Assembly: GCA_949361645.1 (NCBI GenBank) | Contig: OX442423.1 | Coordinates: forward strand, 124,001-188,000 | DNA: 64,000 nt | Source of the DNA: Spongilla lacustris | Taxonomy: Eukaryota; Porifera; Demospongiae; Spongillida; Spongillidae | Reading direction: 5' to 3' | Part shown: positions 13,401-27,000 of the stretch, piece by piece | How the letters are laid out: every line of letters begins with the position of its first letter | Numbering within the stretch: position 1 is the first letter of the stretch | Position numbers and translations under genes: made by a program | Notes under the pieces: model-generated | Told to the model about the DNA's origin: nothing | Database searches by the model: none | The model's input: the letters and a program-made list of their open reading frames with translations, nothing else

Positions 13401-14002
13401 TATATCTAGCTGTTCTTTTAACACGAAATACTTCACTTTCTTCCACTTTATATGATCAGCCAACTGCTATGAGTCAGATACTATACAGTATTGGCATCAA
13501 CCAGACTGCCACACTTAGGATGGTGGCTGAACTGATGATGGCGGTTAGCGCACACACACACACTATTGCCATGACAATAAGCCCTGCATCATCTGTTTGC
13601 CACACCCATTATGCCCCCCCCCCCCCCCATGCCCTTTTCCATGCACCTTTTTCATGTTCCCCTTATGCTCCTGCCCTCCCCTTAAGTCCCCTCTTGCCCT
13701 CCCCTTATGTCCCCTCTTGCCCTCCCCTTATGTCCCCTCCTGCCCTCCCCTTATGTCCCCTCTTGCCCTCCCCTTATGTCCCCTCCTGCCCTCCCCTTAT
13801 GTCCCCTCTTGCCCTCCCCTTATGTCCCCTCTTGCCCTCCATGTCCCTCTAGGTGGTGGGCCACTCCCACAAGAACCGTATGACCACTGGTACCCTAGGA
13901 ACATCAATGGGCCCCTCCCTCTTCCCTTACCTCCCTCCCTCCACTGCCTCTCTTGTCCTTACCTTCATGGTGGATCATGTCACAGAGATATTCAACACCT
14001 GA
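10478..14002 (+). CDS. Proline-rich RhoGAP-domain protein, 6 exons
   Basis: A GTPase-activating protein for Rho-family GTPases. Exons: 10478-11588, 11947-11985, 12193-12339, 12568-12710, 13460-13543, 13853-14002. Phases agree and give 557 aa. Residues 1-383 are low in structure with many SH3-ligand-like stretches (RPPRPQVP, RRPPRPPNRPPPPRPP, RPPRPPRPL), a tandem ATVPLERDT repeat and a tandem PPPPRPPVC repeat. The RhoGAP domain spans about residues 385-555, starting PLPNGVIDPLV. The arginine finger is Arg415 in GLFRVPG, and the C-terminal helices include HSHKNRMTTGTLG and LVLTFMVDHVTEIF. The frame is open upstream to 10421 (another ATG), so the start is a choice. Introns 2 and 3 begin with tandem copies of their own donor. 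The domain sits at the extreme C-terminus, and no PH, BAR or SH3 domain is seen, so the subfamily is left open. Confidence 0.88.
11655..11935. repeat. About 25-bp array and pyrimidine tract in RhoGAP intron 1
   Basis: About six copies of a unit around GACATCATGGGTGGGTGTGG at 11655-11800 are followed by a CT-rich tract (CTCCTCCCCCCACCTTT units) at 11825-11935 that forms the polypyrimidine tract before the exon 2 acceptor at 11946. Confidence 0.85.
11986..12083 (+). repeat. 15-17-bp array starting at the exon 2 donor of the RhoGAP gene
   Basis: About six copies of GTGTGAGGAGGGTGG (first two copies GTGTGTGAGGAGGGTGG) begin exactly at the donor of exon 2 (exon end 11985). Every unit boundary reads G|GTGTGAGG, so each copy repeats a donor-like sequence. 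Confidence 0.85.
12320..12375 (+). repeat. Two-copy 20-bp duplication over the exon 3 donor of the RhoGAP gene
   Basis: The exon end and donor ATGG|GTAAGTTATTAATG are followed directly by TTATGG|GTACGTTATTAATG. The second copy differs by one base in the donor (GTACGT). A purine-rich tract (GGAGGGGAGAGAGGAG units) follows at about 12400-12530. Confidence 0.8.
12938..13197. mobile_element. Short inverted-repeat element (MITE-like) in RhoGAP intron 4
   Basis: The left arm starts GGGCCTGGTGTCCATCGGCA near 12939 and the right arm ends with the complement, TGGACACCAGGCCC. Arms of about 45-55 bp include GCCATTACCAAGAAA and TTTCTTGGTAATGGC. The total is about 260 bp with no coding capacity. A second GGGCCTGG motif follows at about 13219 (GGGCCTGGGGACGAGG). 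Confidence 0.7.
13675..13850. repeat. 23-bp CT-rich array before the last RhoGAP exon
   Basis: About seven copies of CCCTCTTGCCCTCCCCTTATGTC lead into the acceptor CCCTCTAG at 13852, so the array makes up the polypyrimidine tract of intron 5. Confidence 0.85.
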
Positions 14003-14896
14003 CTAGAGGATCATGTCCCTCTCTCACCATCCCTCTCTCACCATCCCTCTCTCACCATCCCCCTTCTTTTTATGTATTATGTGGTGTGATAATATGACTC
14101 ATCCCCAGAGCTTTTTATTTGTCTGCAATTTGTATGACGACATTTTTTATCTTGTTGCAATAATAATACTGCCAGCAGTGATAGTGGGACAGTGGTGCCA
14201 ATAGTGACAGTGGGGCAGTGGTGCCAATAGTGATAGTGGGACAGTGGTGCCAATAGTGACAGTGGGACAGTGGTGCCAATTCGCTGCCTGATTTGCTTCA
14301 ATGATAAAAAGAGTCACCAGACATGACTCAAATGAGATGATTACTGAGAAAAAGTTACTGTTGCCAATTAGTGGATTGGATTACACTGTAATACAGCATT
14401 AAATTGTCATGTGGGGTGACATGTAAAGCATGTTATAAATTTTTAATAAGCCAATCAGTTATCTAAAAACATAGTTTTTGTTTTGATCAGTTTATCTCAA
14501 TTACCAGTCGTAACGAGATAGGTTAGCAGAAGTGATGCATAGTTACCAGGCCTGGATGCATAGTTACCAGGCCTGGATGCATAGTTACCAGGCCTGGATG
14601 CATAGTTACCAGGCCTGGATGCATAGTTACCAGGCCTGGATGCATAGTTACCAGGCCTGGATGCATAGTTACCAGGCCTGGATGCATAGTTACCAGGCCT
14701 GGATGCATACACCTTGAAGTAATGAACCCATATGTATGCATGTGAGCAACCATTTCACTTGCACTGCATAGTTCAAAAATCAGACCCTTACATAAAGGTG
14801 TCAGTTATGTGTTATGGCAGCAACATTTAATGAGCAGATTTGATGACCACACAAAGCACATAATAACTAGCTTTAATTAAGAGGGCCAACATAAAG
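14003..14896. other. Region between convergent RhoGAP and EGF-receptor genes, with two arrays
   Basis: No gene is seen. About 4.5 copies of a 26-bp unit (AGTGGTGCCAATAGTGACAG frame) lie at 14167-14280. About 8.3 copies of a near-perfect 21-bp unit, a 19-base core of which is GCATAGTTACCAGGCCTGG, lie at 14535-14708. The near identity of the second array suggests recent expansion. Confidence 0.8.
14872..14877 (-). terminator. Candidate polyadenylation signal of the EGF receptor gene
   Basis: ATTAAA on the minus strand lies about 20 bases past the stop codon (14899-14897). It is a common variant of AATAAA, and the position implies a very short 3' UTR. Confidence 0.45.
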
Positions 14897-15068
14897 CTAC
14901 ATCTTGGTTTCTTTATCCAGTTCAAAGTCCATATTCACAGGCATAGGATCAGTTTTCATAAGATCAGTTAGCAAACCAGGTCCTTCAGTGGGAGCTGTGG
15001 CCGGGCCCACTGTACTGTAATGGTCGATGACTGTACTCATACCATTCACTGTGTCGTACAAGGGATTG
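14897..15068 (-). other. Cytoplasmic tail exon with NPLY motif
   Basis: The split Ala codon joins the TM exon to NPLYDTVNG (Asn at residue about 2043), a classic NPxY motif for PTB-domain adaptors or clathrin-mediated uptake. The rest of the 57-residue tail is Pro/Thr/Asp-rich and ends ELDKETKM. The acceptor is CTCACAACAG. Coordinates are given 5' to 3' on the minus strand. Confidence 0.85.
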
Positions 15069-18000
15069 CTGTTGTGAGAGAATATTAATGGACACATTTA
15101 ACTCCATCTTTATGCTGCAAAGGAGGCCTTTATGTCACAACAAGTAAAAAAAATGATCTCGGTTACAGCAGGCCCACACATGCTACAACAGGCATACATC
15201 TAGGTTACTACCCTGATGATGGCTTACGCGATTTTCAGTGTAGCCCTCCTTCTCCTCATCTTTATGACAATGGCAACTAGAGTTGCCACAAGTATGACAA
15301 CCACCAAGGTAACACCAATGGCCACACCCACTGACAGGGCAGCATTACTAGGTGCCTGGCCCTTGCCGCTAATGGCCTGGCAGAGGGCATCATCCAAGGA
15401 CTGAAGAAGTACCTTGCAGGTGCTGTCCACAGTGAGTGTCACACCCAATGCAGTAATGGTTGCCTTGGTAGTCACCCATGTCTCCAGATATGTCAGCCAC
15501 ATTTGGTCTATTGATCCTCGCAAAGTCACACTGAGCCCGTCTGGGCAATACAGCTTAGGGTCCTGTATGGTAAAATTGCACTTGCAGAACGCGTCCATCT
15601 GGTCTTTGATGGGCTGGTACACTGCATCTTGTGCTGACGGTGTCTGCATAAGAATGCACATGTTTCAAAAATATTTAAAAGTTGCATTACTATGGTTACC
15701 TTCCATTCTGTGCAGTCAGCAATGCCAGTCATTCTGGTCTGGATGTAGACATGTGGAGAAACAGTAGGGCTTCCCGTCAGTATTGGAGAACTGGTGATTG
15801 CTATTGGGACATGAGGCATGTGTAAAGGTCACATATCATAGGCCATGTGTAAAGGTCACATATCATAGGCCATGTGTAAAAATTCACACAAGGTTGATTT
15901 AACACATATTTCCATCTTACGAGTGCAGCTGTAACCAGACAGGGTGTATCCAGGGAGGCAGCTGCAGGCAAATGATCCAACTGCATTGATGCATATCTGA
16001 TCACAAGGGCCAAGTCCTCCATTTGGAGCACACTCATTTATATCTGGGTGAAAAGTAATGCTTAAAATGTTGGGTCATTATAAAGAATTCCTGTTGCCAT
16101 ACCAACACAGGTTCTGTTGTCAGGAGACAGCTGATAGCCAATGATGCATCCACAAAGGAAGCTACCAACCGTGTTAGCACAAAGTTGGTTACAACCACTT
16201 GTCCCAAGGGCGCACTCATTAATATCTGTAGATATAAAAGGGAGCAATCATGGCCGGTACACATATGTAGCAATCATGGCTGGTACACATATGTAGCAAT
16301 CATGGCTGGTACACATATGTAGAAATCATGGCTGGTACACATACGTAGCAATCATGGTTGGTACACATATGTAGCAATCATGGCTGGTACACATATGTAG
16401 CAATCATGGCTGGTACACATACGTAGCAATCATGGTTGGTACACATATGTAGCAATCATGGCTGGTACACATACGTAGTAATCATGGCTGGTACACATGT
16501 GTAGTAATCATGGTCGGTATGCATATGTAGTAATCATGGCTGGTACACATATGTAGTAATCATGGCCAGTACACATATGTAGTAATCATGGCTGGTACAC
16601 ATGTGTAGTAATCATGGCCAGTATGCATATGTAGTAATCATGGCCGGTACTCATATGCATGTACAGTAAGACACAATTTCAAGCAGGTGTATTACAGTAC
16701 ATGTAATCTACAGATAACAGCATTGGGCTTGTTTGATGACTGGTTACATTATGTGGTGGTTAAATAGGTTAAACATAGGCCCTATGCTTATAGTAAATTA
16801 CACAGGGGTATTTTCCACCCTGTAATTTAATAGAAGCTAGATTACTGGCAACTTTTTATTTTACTTTTTACACAGATGTTCTCACCATTGCAGGCATATC
16901 CAGATAATGAATACCCAGTGTTACAGCTGCAGTAGAATGATCCAATGGTGTTGGTACAGTTTTGTGCACATGGACCCAATCCTCCATTTGGTAGGCATTC
17001 ATTGATGTCTGTGAAATGAACACACGCATGGACTTTTAACCTCTACTTGTATATCAACAGTACAACTTGAATTCTCCAAGGCATTATCATGTTAGCTACA
17101 TTGCTTACCATTGCAGGTCCTGTTGTCTGCAGACAGCTGGTAGCCAGTATTACATTGGCAAGTATAGCTTCCGATGATGTTGACACACACCTGAGCACAG
17201 CCGCTCACTCCAAGGGCACATTCATCTACATCTGAGCAATGATAATAGAATTTGTTTGTCATGAACATACATATGTACAATACCATTGAGGAAAATTGAG
17301 CTAAAAAATGTCTTGCATGATTATACAAACTTTTGTTTCTTCTTCCTTTCCCATCCCATAATTTACTAATACACCATAAGATTTGTGCACCCTACCATTG
17401 CAGGCATATCCAGATATGGAATATCCAGTGTTACAGCTGCAGTAGAATGATCCAATGGTGTTGGTACAGTTTTGTGCACATGGACCCAATCCTCCATTTG
17501 GTAGACATTCATTGATATCTGCAATGTAGAAAATTAAAAACTTTATAGAATATTTTTCACTCCAAAAAGTTACTTTGCAGGGTACAAAGAACACACACTG
17601 TCATTGCATTTTCTTACCATTGCAGGCATATTCGGACAATGTGTATCCAGTGTTACAGCTGCAGTAGAATGATCCAATGGAGTTGGTACAGTTTTGTGCA
17701 CATGGACCTAATCCTCCATTTGGTAGGCATTCATTGATGTCTGAAATTTAGAATCATTGCCTTCAAATTTTAGATTTGTATATTGCAGTATTTGTAGATT
17801 TCTATTTTTAATTTTAAAGAAGATAAAACTAATATTTAACCCTTACTCAACCGCTAACCCTAACCTTACATCTTTTCTTTTAACATAATATGTAATTACA
17901 AATTTACCATTGCAGGCATATCCAGACAATGTGTATCCAGTGTTACAGCTGCAGTAGAATGATCCAATGGTGTTGGTACAGTTTTGTGCACATGGACCCA

Positions 18001-21000
18001 ATCCTCCATTTGGTAGGCATTCGTTGATATCTGTAGTTGAAAATCTCACAATAAATGCAACATTTATTTTATAGTGTGCTAGCCATCCAAACCTGGGCAG
18101 GCATATCCAGATAGATTGTATCCAGGCTGACAGCTGCAGTAGAATGATCCAATGGTGTTGGTACATATCTGTGCACATGGACCCAATCCTCCATTTGGTA
18201 GGCATTCGTTGATGTCTATGGGAATTGATATTACTGTGGTGAATTGTTGGCTTTATTAAAGCAACCAGCTTAAGTACAAAACCATGTCCATATATGGTAT
18301 GCTCCCCCATACCAACAAATCTTAGCACCCATGCAAGGTGATTAAAAATGCAATCATTTGACCACTCACCACTGCAGGTGTGGTTGTCAGAGGCAAGTGT
18401 ATATCCTGCACCACACAGACACAGGAAGCTACCAACTGTGTTCTGACATTGCTGAGAGCATCCGCTGATGCCAAGGGCACATTCATCAATATCTGGAAAG
18501 TAAAATGAACTTTACATGAAACTATGTGAACATTTCAGTACCATTGGTAATAATGGATGATCTGGTACATAACAACCATATTTACACCCAGCAGTTAAAT
18601 TCATTAGCCTGTACCCCAGAGCACACAGCTCACATACAAGAGCTTCTAGATGTACTAATGTGTGCTGTTATCCTTGTACACGCAATGTGACATGTCCTCA
18701 CCGTTGCAGGCATATCCTGATGCAGACAGTGTGTATCCAGGCTGACAGCTGCAGTGGAAGGATCCAATGGTGTTGGTACATATCTGAGCACATGGACCCA
18801 ATCCTCCATTTGGTAGGCATTCGCTGATGTCTAATTTGAAAAAAGAAACTGAAATGGACACATCTGCAGGAACTGATAATACGTATAGCCTTAATTGGGC
18901 CTCTATAGTAAGTGTTCAATGCATACTTAAAGACACAGTCTCAGTGCATATGAAACCTATCGTGCATATATATGTCCATGTACTGGCTCACATACAGGAT
19001 TATGAGGTTTGGATCTAATCATTATGACATCCTCACCAATGCACTGATATTCAACTGATGTATATCCTGACTGGCAGAGACAGGTGAACGACCCAATGTT
19101 ATTCATGCATATCTGATCACATGGGCCTTTGCCTCCATTTGGTGCACACTCATTGATATCTACATAGGCGCAAATAATAATATGTCATAAAGGTTTTCAT
19201 GTATTGCTTTAAGTGCCTTTAATAAGTGCTCACCTATGCAGGCTTTGTTATCAGAAGACAGTTGATAACCAGGATTGCACAAGCACACATAGCTACCAAT
19301 GGTGTTATTGCACAGCTGGGAGCAGCCACTAGTGCCTATAGCACATTCATCGATGTCTGAAAAAATCAGTTTGTAAAATAAAAGAACATCTTGAAGCACA
19401 CAGTTGTGGCGCAAATCATGTATACAATAGAAGGTAGCTTCAATTTTGGCTGGCTAACCATTGCAGGCATATTCAGACTGTGTGTATCCAGGCTGACAGC
19501 TGCAGTAGAATGATCCAATGGTGTTGGTACAGTTTTGTGCACATGGACCCAATCCTCCATTTGGTAGACATTCATTGATATCTGTAACAATTGATTATTG
19601 GGGTCTGTTACTACAAAGTACAGCACAAGTTTTTGCTATACTGGCACATGTATGGGTACTGAAAGTGAAGCCTAATACAGGCAAAAAAAAAAAAAAAAAA
19701 AAAAAAATTACACTTCATATCAAGTATCATGTGTGTGGGGCCCCCTCCAGGGGACACAACATGAAGTAACCCTGGTGCAATGTTGAGGACTTGAATCTTA
19801 CCATTATACCTCCATTATCAAACTGTTTTACATTCTCATTCACATAGTGACAAAGTGACAAAGTGACACTATCAACTTCTCCTCCCTCTCTCTCCCCTCT
19901 CTTACCCTGTCCCCCTCTCCCCTCCCCTCTCTCCCTCACTTCCCACTCTCCCTCCCCTTCCCTCTTTCTCCCCTCCCCTTCCCTCTTTCTCCCCTCCCCC
20001 CCCCCCTCTCCCATCTGGCAATGATCCATCTCACCATTGCAGGCATATCCTGATAGATTGTATCCAGGCTGACAGCTGCAGTAGAATGATCCGTGTGTGT
20101 TGGTACATATCTGGTCACATGGACCTCTTCCCCCATTTGGTAGGCATTCATCGATGTCTGCAAAGATAATAATCAAGTTGTAATCACTTCATGCATGTAT
20201 AAAAGACAGTGGGGACCTAATTAAAATAGCTAGTAATTGTACAGTTATTAACAGAGTGACCATGCTTGTAAATATAGGATTCAGTCACTTCTCTACCTTC
20301 CCTCCCTTCCCTCCCCACCCTCACATTTCTTCACAATCCCCCTCCCTCTTAGGTTAGGCATAGTGAAACTGAAAGCATAAGAAGCATGCATGGATATAGA
20401 TGTGGAACCACTAATAACTAATGACCACTTATCCAATCTTCTGCTTAATAACTATAATTACATTACTCCTACAATTCTGTGTGAATGGATGGGGAGGAGG
20501 AGACATAGTAAGGTACAGTGGAACATACCATTGCAGGCATATCCAGATGGAGAATACCCAGTGTTACAGCTGCAGTAGAATGATCCAACGGTGTTGGTAC
20601 AGTTTTGTGCACATGGACCCAGTCCTCCATTTGGTAGGCATTCATTGATGTCTAAAGGAGATGAAATGCAACCTAATTACCCTGGTAGCACTGTGACCCC
20701 ACATTCCTCGTACCCATAAAGACTCACACCACTATGCCATCAATCAGACTAATCACCATTAATCCTGCACTCTTGTGAATTCAACTCACCATTGCAGGCA
20801 TATCCAGACAGCATGTATCCAGTGTTACAGCTGCAGTAGAATGATCCGGGTGTGTTGGTACACATCTGAGCACATGGACCTAATCCTCCATTTGGTAGGC
20901 ATTCATTGATGTCTGGTTTTGCAAACAAGCATTGTCATCAGAACTTGAAACTCTTTATTTCATGCTCATGCAAAAACATTTAAGATCCTTATCATGCTTA

Positions 21001-24000
21001 CCGTTGCAGGCATATCCAGACAGATTGTACCCAGGCTGACAGCTGCAGTAGAATGATCCAATGGTGTTGGTACAGTTTTGTGCACATGGACCTAATCCTC
21101 CATTTGGTAGGCATTCGTTGATATCTGTAATGTGCCACAATGCCAACAAATCATCACAGGTATCACACAACACCCTTCTAATGGACTGCAATGACAATAC
21201 ATCATTGCTTGGGATTTGCAAAAATAGTTCAAACATCAATTATTGCAGTTATTTTAATAGCTTATTAACCATTGCAGGCATATCCGGACTGCATGTATCC
21301 AGGTAGACAGCTGCAAAAGAATGATCCAATGGTGTTGGTACAGTTTTGTTCACATGGACCCAATCCTCCATTTGGTAAGCATTCGTCGATGTCTGCAAAA
21401 GCAGTGATTACTCTAGTCCTCACATGTTCTCACTTACCATTACAAGTATATCCACTCTGATTGTATCCAGACTGGCAGCTGCAGTAGAATGATCCAATGG
21501 TGTTGGTACATATCTGAGCACATGGACCTAATCCTTCATTTGGTAGGCATTCATTGATGTCTGCATGAACATAATTACACATATGACTCTGATGCTAAGA
21601 CAGAGGGTCACTGTGTATGCAGACATTTACATACCATTACAAGTATAGTTGTCTGAGGACAGACTGTAACCAGGGTAACAGCCACACAGAAAGCTGCCAA
21701 TTGTATTGTTACATAACTGGGAACAGCCACTGGTCCCCAGCACACACTCATCAATGTCTGGAATGTAAAATAAAATTAATTAAAATAATGATTATAACAT
21801 AATAGTAACTATAATAATTATATTATTATAAATGTAAGCAAACAAAACATGTGTACGTACAGAACAGCATCTACGAGAGCATTATATAAACCATAATTTC
21901 ATCTCAAGCATGCACAAAAGAACAAATGTTAATGTGCACATGCTATAAGTATGTACAAGGCCCTATGCCTGAAATTATTATTTTCAATGACACTTGTACA
22001 CATGGCATTGTGATTTAATTGCATCAATGTAACTCTCACCATTGCAGGCATATCCGGACAATGTATATCCAGTGTTACAGCTGCAGTAGAATGATCCAAT
22101 GGTGTTGGTACATGTCTGTGCACATGGACCCAATCCTCCATTTGGTAGGCATTCGTTGATATCTGTCAGACACATAAATTAATTTTCTTTTTCAGATTTG
22201 GAATGTTAGACATTGGTTTGGTGCAATCTAAGCACCAAAGTAATTTTTTTTTTTTTTGCATTGCATTTCAGGATGTTCATTTGATATTTATGCATTACAC
22301 ATCAGTAAAACTTTATAGCTATTTATCATTTGAACTACATGAATACATACATGTAGTTAAGAGGTAGTACTGATTGTCATAATCCTCACCATTGCAGGCA
22401 TATCCTGATAGATTGTATCCAGGCTGACAGCTGCAGTAGAATGATCCAGGTGTGTTGGTACATATCTGGTCACATGGACCTCTTCCCCCATTTGGTAGGC
22501 ATTCGTTTATGTCTAAAGTGTCAAAATAAGATACAACCCACTGTATCGCACTCTATGTTACTGTCAGTACTGTGTGGTACTGTGTGGTACTGTGTGGTAC
22601 CATGGCAGTACTGTTGCTACTAAATATATGTGCAACTGGTTCATGCATAAATTGTATGGATATAAAATAATCTGTACCATTGCAGGCATATCCAAATTGA
22701 GAATATCCAGGCTGACAGCTGCAGTAGAATGATCCAATGGTGTTGGTACAGTTTTGTGCACATGGACCCAGTTCTCCATTTGGTAGACATTCATTGATAT
22801 CTGTTTGTAGGTGCACAAGTAATTAGCCTCTCATCTTGCAATGTACATGCAGATACATGCGCATGGTAAAACCATTAATATTCTGGGAGAGATGTACCAT
22901 ACAAGTAGGTACCACCAGGAAGAGATTTTTATGTATGGTCTTATCTTTAATAATGAAAGAAATCAAAATAAAATTGGTGATGTAGGATTTGTAGACAGCA
23001 ATTGAGTAAATTTTAAAATTCCGCATCATTAATACTTTGATTTGATATCATACTTGTAAGGAAACAAGGAATTATGGTAATTACACATTAATTAATTACA
23101 TGCCTATATTTAACAACAGGCAGGTAGATTTTCTAAATAATGTAGGTCTGTAAAATTAATTTTCGTAATTCCTTTTTTTCCTTCTGTATTCAATTGGTGT
23201 CTACAAATCCTACATCACCAATTAAAATAAATGTAAAAGGGAGGGATTCCCTCCGCGGATTAGGACCACGTAAGAGGGACATTACTTGGAAGCTGCCTCG
23301 GAGGACCATGTGGATCTTTTGTTTCTCAAACCACGGAAGTCTGACGAGGCTGGACCTTGGAGCATTGTCTGAGAGCGCACACGAGGACTGCATTTGCTGG
23401 GTTTTGCGTAGATTATGTACATGTATATAAGCCTTCCGTAATGTGTAGTAGTAAGTTTGCTGTAATACCTTGTAAAGTAAATAATCTATGCCTTGGATGT
23501 ATAAAAATAATAATATACATATCCTGTTTCACTCATTTTTATCTAACCTGATTGTGTCTGGGAGCGCCATGTCTAACATGGGGCCTGGCTGGGCTAGTCA
23601 TTCGTATACAGGTGTGTTGGGCACCCTGGGTGTGTGCTTCAGTGGCTTCGATCAAAGATCCCACTTTTATGGCTTTCAAAGCCGATAATAAATAAGTTAG
23701 CTAAAGATTGAAAATTGTGTCAAGCTAAACTTCCCTTACGGAAATAATAAAACAAATCCAACTGATGGTTCTAGTGCTTCTGCATATTATGCTTCAATGA
23801 TACAGTGCAATAAATTCAAACGAATCAAAGTCCGGATGCGAAAGGAGTAACTTTTTTTAAAGGTTCGAGTGTGGGAACGAGTGAGCGTTATCTAAGCGTC
23901 GGCAGTTTTACTACATTGTAGGTATTCGACGGCTCTATCCTATTGCGCTCGCTAAAGTCCAATTGATTCTACAGTACATTGGCAATAGTTTAGCTAATCG

Positions 24001-27000
24001 TATTCACAACACTTCAAATCCTACATAGTACCTACTAATTTAGGTTTCAATAATTGCTTCTTAGCCAGTTGTAACCTACCAGTACATGTGTATCCAGATG
24101 CCGAGAGGGAATACCCAGGCTGACAGCTGCAGTGAAATGATCCAATGGTGTTGATACATATCTGGTCACAGGGCCCCAGTCCACCTCCGGAGCCACTCTC
24201 CCAACATTCATCTATGTCTGTATAGTAGAGGCATAACATGAAGAAATAATTGTTATTAAACTTTAGTGAAGCAGTTTAACACTTCTGGCATATTATGGGT
24301 TTGTTATCTAATGCCATGTTGAAGCATCACCTATCAGTGAATGTCTGATGAAGTTAGTGAAAATATTAACATGCACGACAACACAACATTCCAGACCATA
24401 TTTGTTCCAGCAGAGCCTCACCATCACAGGTTGCATTGTCCATGCTAAGCTCATATCCAATGAGGCATTCGCACACGTAGCTACCAATGGTGTTGATGCA
24501 AATCTGAGAACACCCACTTATGCCAAGCGTACATTCATTGATGTCTGGGCATAAAATAGACCATGTCACAAAAAGATACTTTGTGTCATTAAAAATACCA
24601 TTGCAGGCATATCCAGAAAGATTGTATCCAGGCTGACAGCTGCAGTAGAATGATCCAATGGTGTTGGTACACATCTGTGCACAAGGACCTCTTCCTCTAT
24701 TTGGAGCACACTCATCAATGTCTGCATTGCATGAATAATTCACAAATTTTGTACAGCATGTAACAAAAGCAACCTGCATGATCATATGCACTTTTTTATA
24801 CAAAGCAAAAATGAATACACATCATGCAAAGTGTATAATTAATTATACAAGTACATATTCAAATTACCATTGCAGGCATATCCAGATATATTGTATCCAG
24901 TGTTACAGCTGCAGTAGAATGATCCAATGGTGTTGGTACATATCTGTGCACATGGACCCAATCCTCCATTTGGTAGGCATTCATTGATATCTGCATGAAA
25001 TATAAATTGGTGAAGTTATGTGCATTGAAATACCAGTTGATACTCACCTATGCAGGTCTCATTATCAGAAGACAGTTGATAACCGGGATTGCACAAGCAC
25101 ACATAGCTACCAATGGTGTTATTGCACAGCTGGGAGCAGCCGCTAGTGCCTATAGCACATTCATCGATGTCTGGAGACAGAATTACATACCACATGTAGA
25201 ATGTTGAAGCAAATAGATAAATGGAGCACACAGTTATCATTGGCCCGATACACATCCCATACTTTTACAATTCTCACCATTGCAGGCATATCCAGACAGA
25301 TTGTATCCAGGCTGACAGCTGCAGTAGAATGATTCAATTGTGTTGGTACATATCTGTGCACATGGACCGAGTCCTCCATTTGGTAGACATTCATTGATAT
25401 CTGTACATTGCAGACAGTATTATATGCACTAATAACACTGCACGTGTTTGACTGGTTGTTTTGACTAGCACTTATAGGTGCACGTATATTGTATTAGGCG
25501 TGCAGGGTGGCACCTCCCCCTATCTTATTGTATCTTATTTTAAGCATTCATAACTGTCTCCAAGTTATAAGTAATATTCACATGCCGGCGCAGTTGGGAT
25601 AAGTTTTTTTTTTTAATTTTTTTTTAAGAAAAAAGAATTTTGATAGAAAATTTGTAGACATCAGTTTTTCAGTTGAAAAACCGGTAATACTGAGAGCCAA
25701 TGAGACCCAAATGTGCGTACAAGTATTGGCATAAAATACTGGGTACTACTGACATCATTGCAATTTCAGTCACGCATCTGAATTTAGCGGTACTTATTAT
25801 GACCAGCAGTATGCTTGGCGACATTTTGCCTGATTATAGCACTTTCCACTAACGAGAAACAAGACAAGACTCCTATACGTTCTGCCTTCAGGAAAACCCT
25901 GTTGTAGTTGGCAGCTCGCGAATCATCATAATACGCAACAGACTGGTTAATTATTCGACCGTGGTGAAAAACAGGGTAATAATATACATAAATCAAACAA
26001 AATTGGCTTGATTTGTAGGTGATGATTGAGTGAAAACAAGGTACTATGCAATCTTGCAATATTATAGACCTGCATTCAGCAAGTCATCGGTTTCGTCCCC
26101 AGACCCTATTAACAGAGAAACAGACTTTCTCAATTAATAGGGTCTGGGAACGAGACTAATCGCCACCGTCCTAATTTAAAGCTACATGGAAGCTTGCGTG
26201 AAATCAGAGATAATATATAAAGGGATTGGCAACGGACCCACTTAACACTTAGTAACGCGTGCCATCCGTTGACGAATCCGTACAAATGCATTAAACACAA
26301 GAGCTACACACATTACCATACATGAACAAAAGCCTACAGGCTACAGCTGCTTCCTAATGCCTTTAGACTTCTGTGTTGATTTCTTTTGGGCAACCTTGTA
26401 CTTTTCTACCCAAGCACTTCAGTATGAATAACCACGAACTGTTATAGCCATAAATGACACACTGACAGTACCAGAACCATGAATCTGGAACTTGCATAGC
26501 ACAGGGGAAGGTTATTTGGAAGCTACAGTCCAGGCAGGAAATGGATTTAATAGGCTGAGATTGCTTGCAAGAGACGAAACCACACATTCCAAAATCACTA
26601 GTAACGGTATTGAAACAGGGCAGGTCAATGGTGGAGGCAGAGTGATAGTCAAGGACGAAGAAACGGAAATACCAACACTCTCGCGAGGAACAGACACGAT
26701 TAGACTTCGCTGTACGCGCTCTTCATTCTTCAGATGTTGCCCGCCCAATCTAGATTTCCTTTTCCACATTCCCTTTAAAAAAAATACACACCGTGAACCA
26801 AACGTGTGGGGCACGCTACAATACTTGGACACTAAAATATAAGGAAAGAGCTACAAGCCAATATTCATTTTGTCATACGAGTCTGTCTGGCTACGACGTA
26901 ACTGTCCCACACGTTTTGCATACCCAAAATACTATAAGGATCGTAACAAGCGTGCTTTGGGCAAAAAAAAACAACATTACACTAAAATATAACCATTGTT

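Noticed and set aside
14535..14708. 21-bp array considered as CRISPR-like or as regulatory sites
   Set aside because: No spacers; a simple minisatellite between genes.
26492..26842. 116-codon plus-strand frame
   Set aside because: No family similarity or splice context; it overlaps the Cys-rich minus-strand frame and neither is proven.
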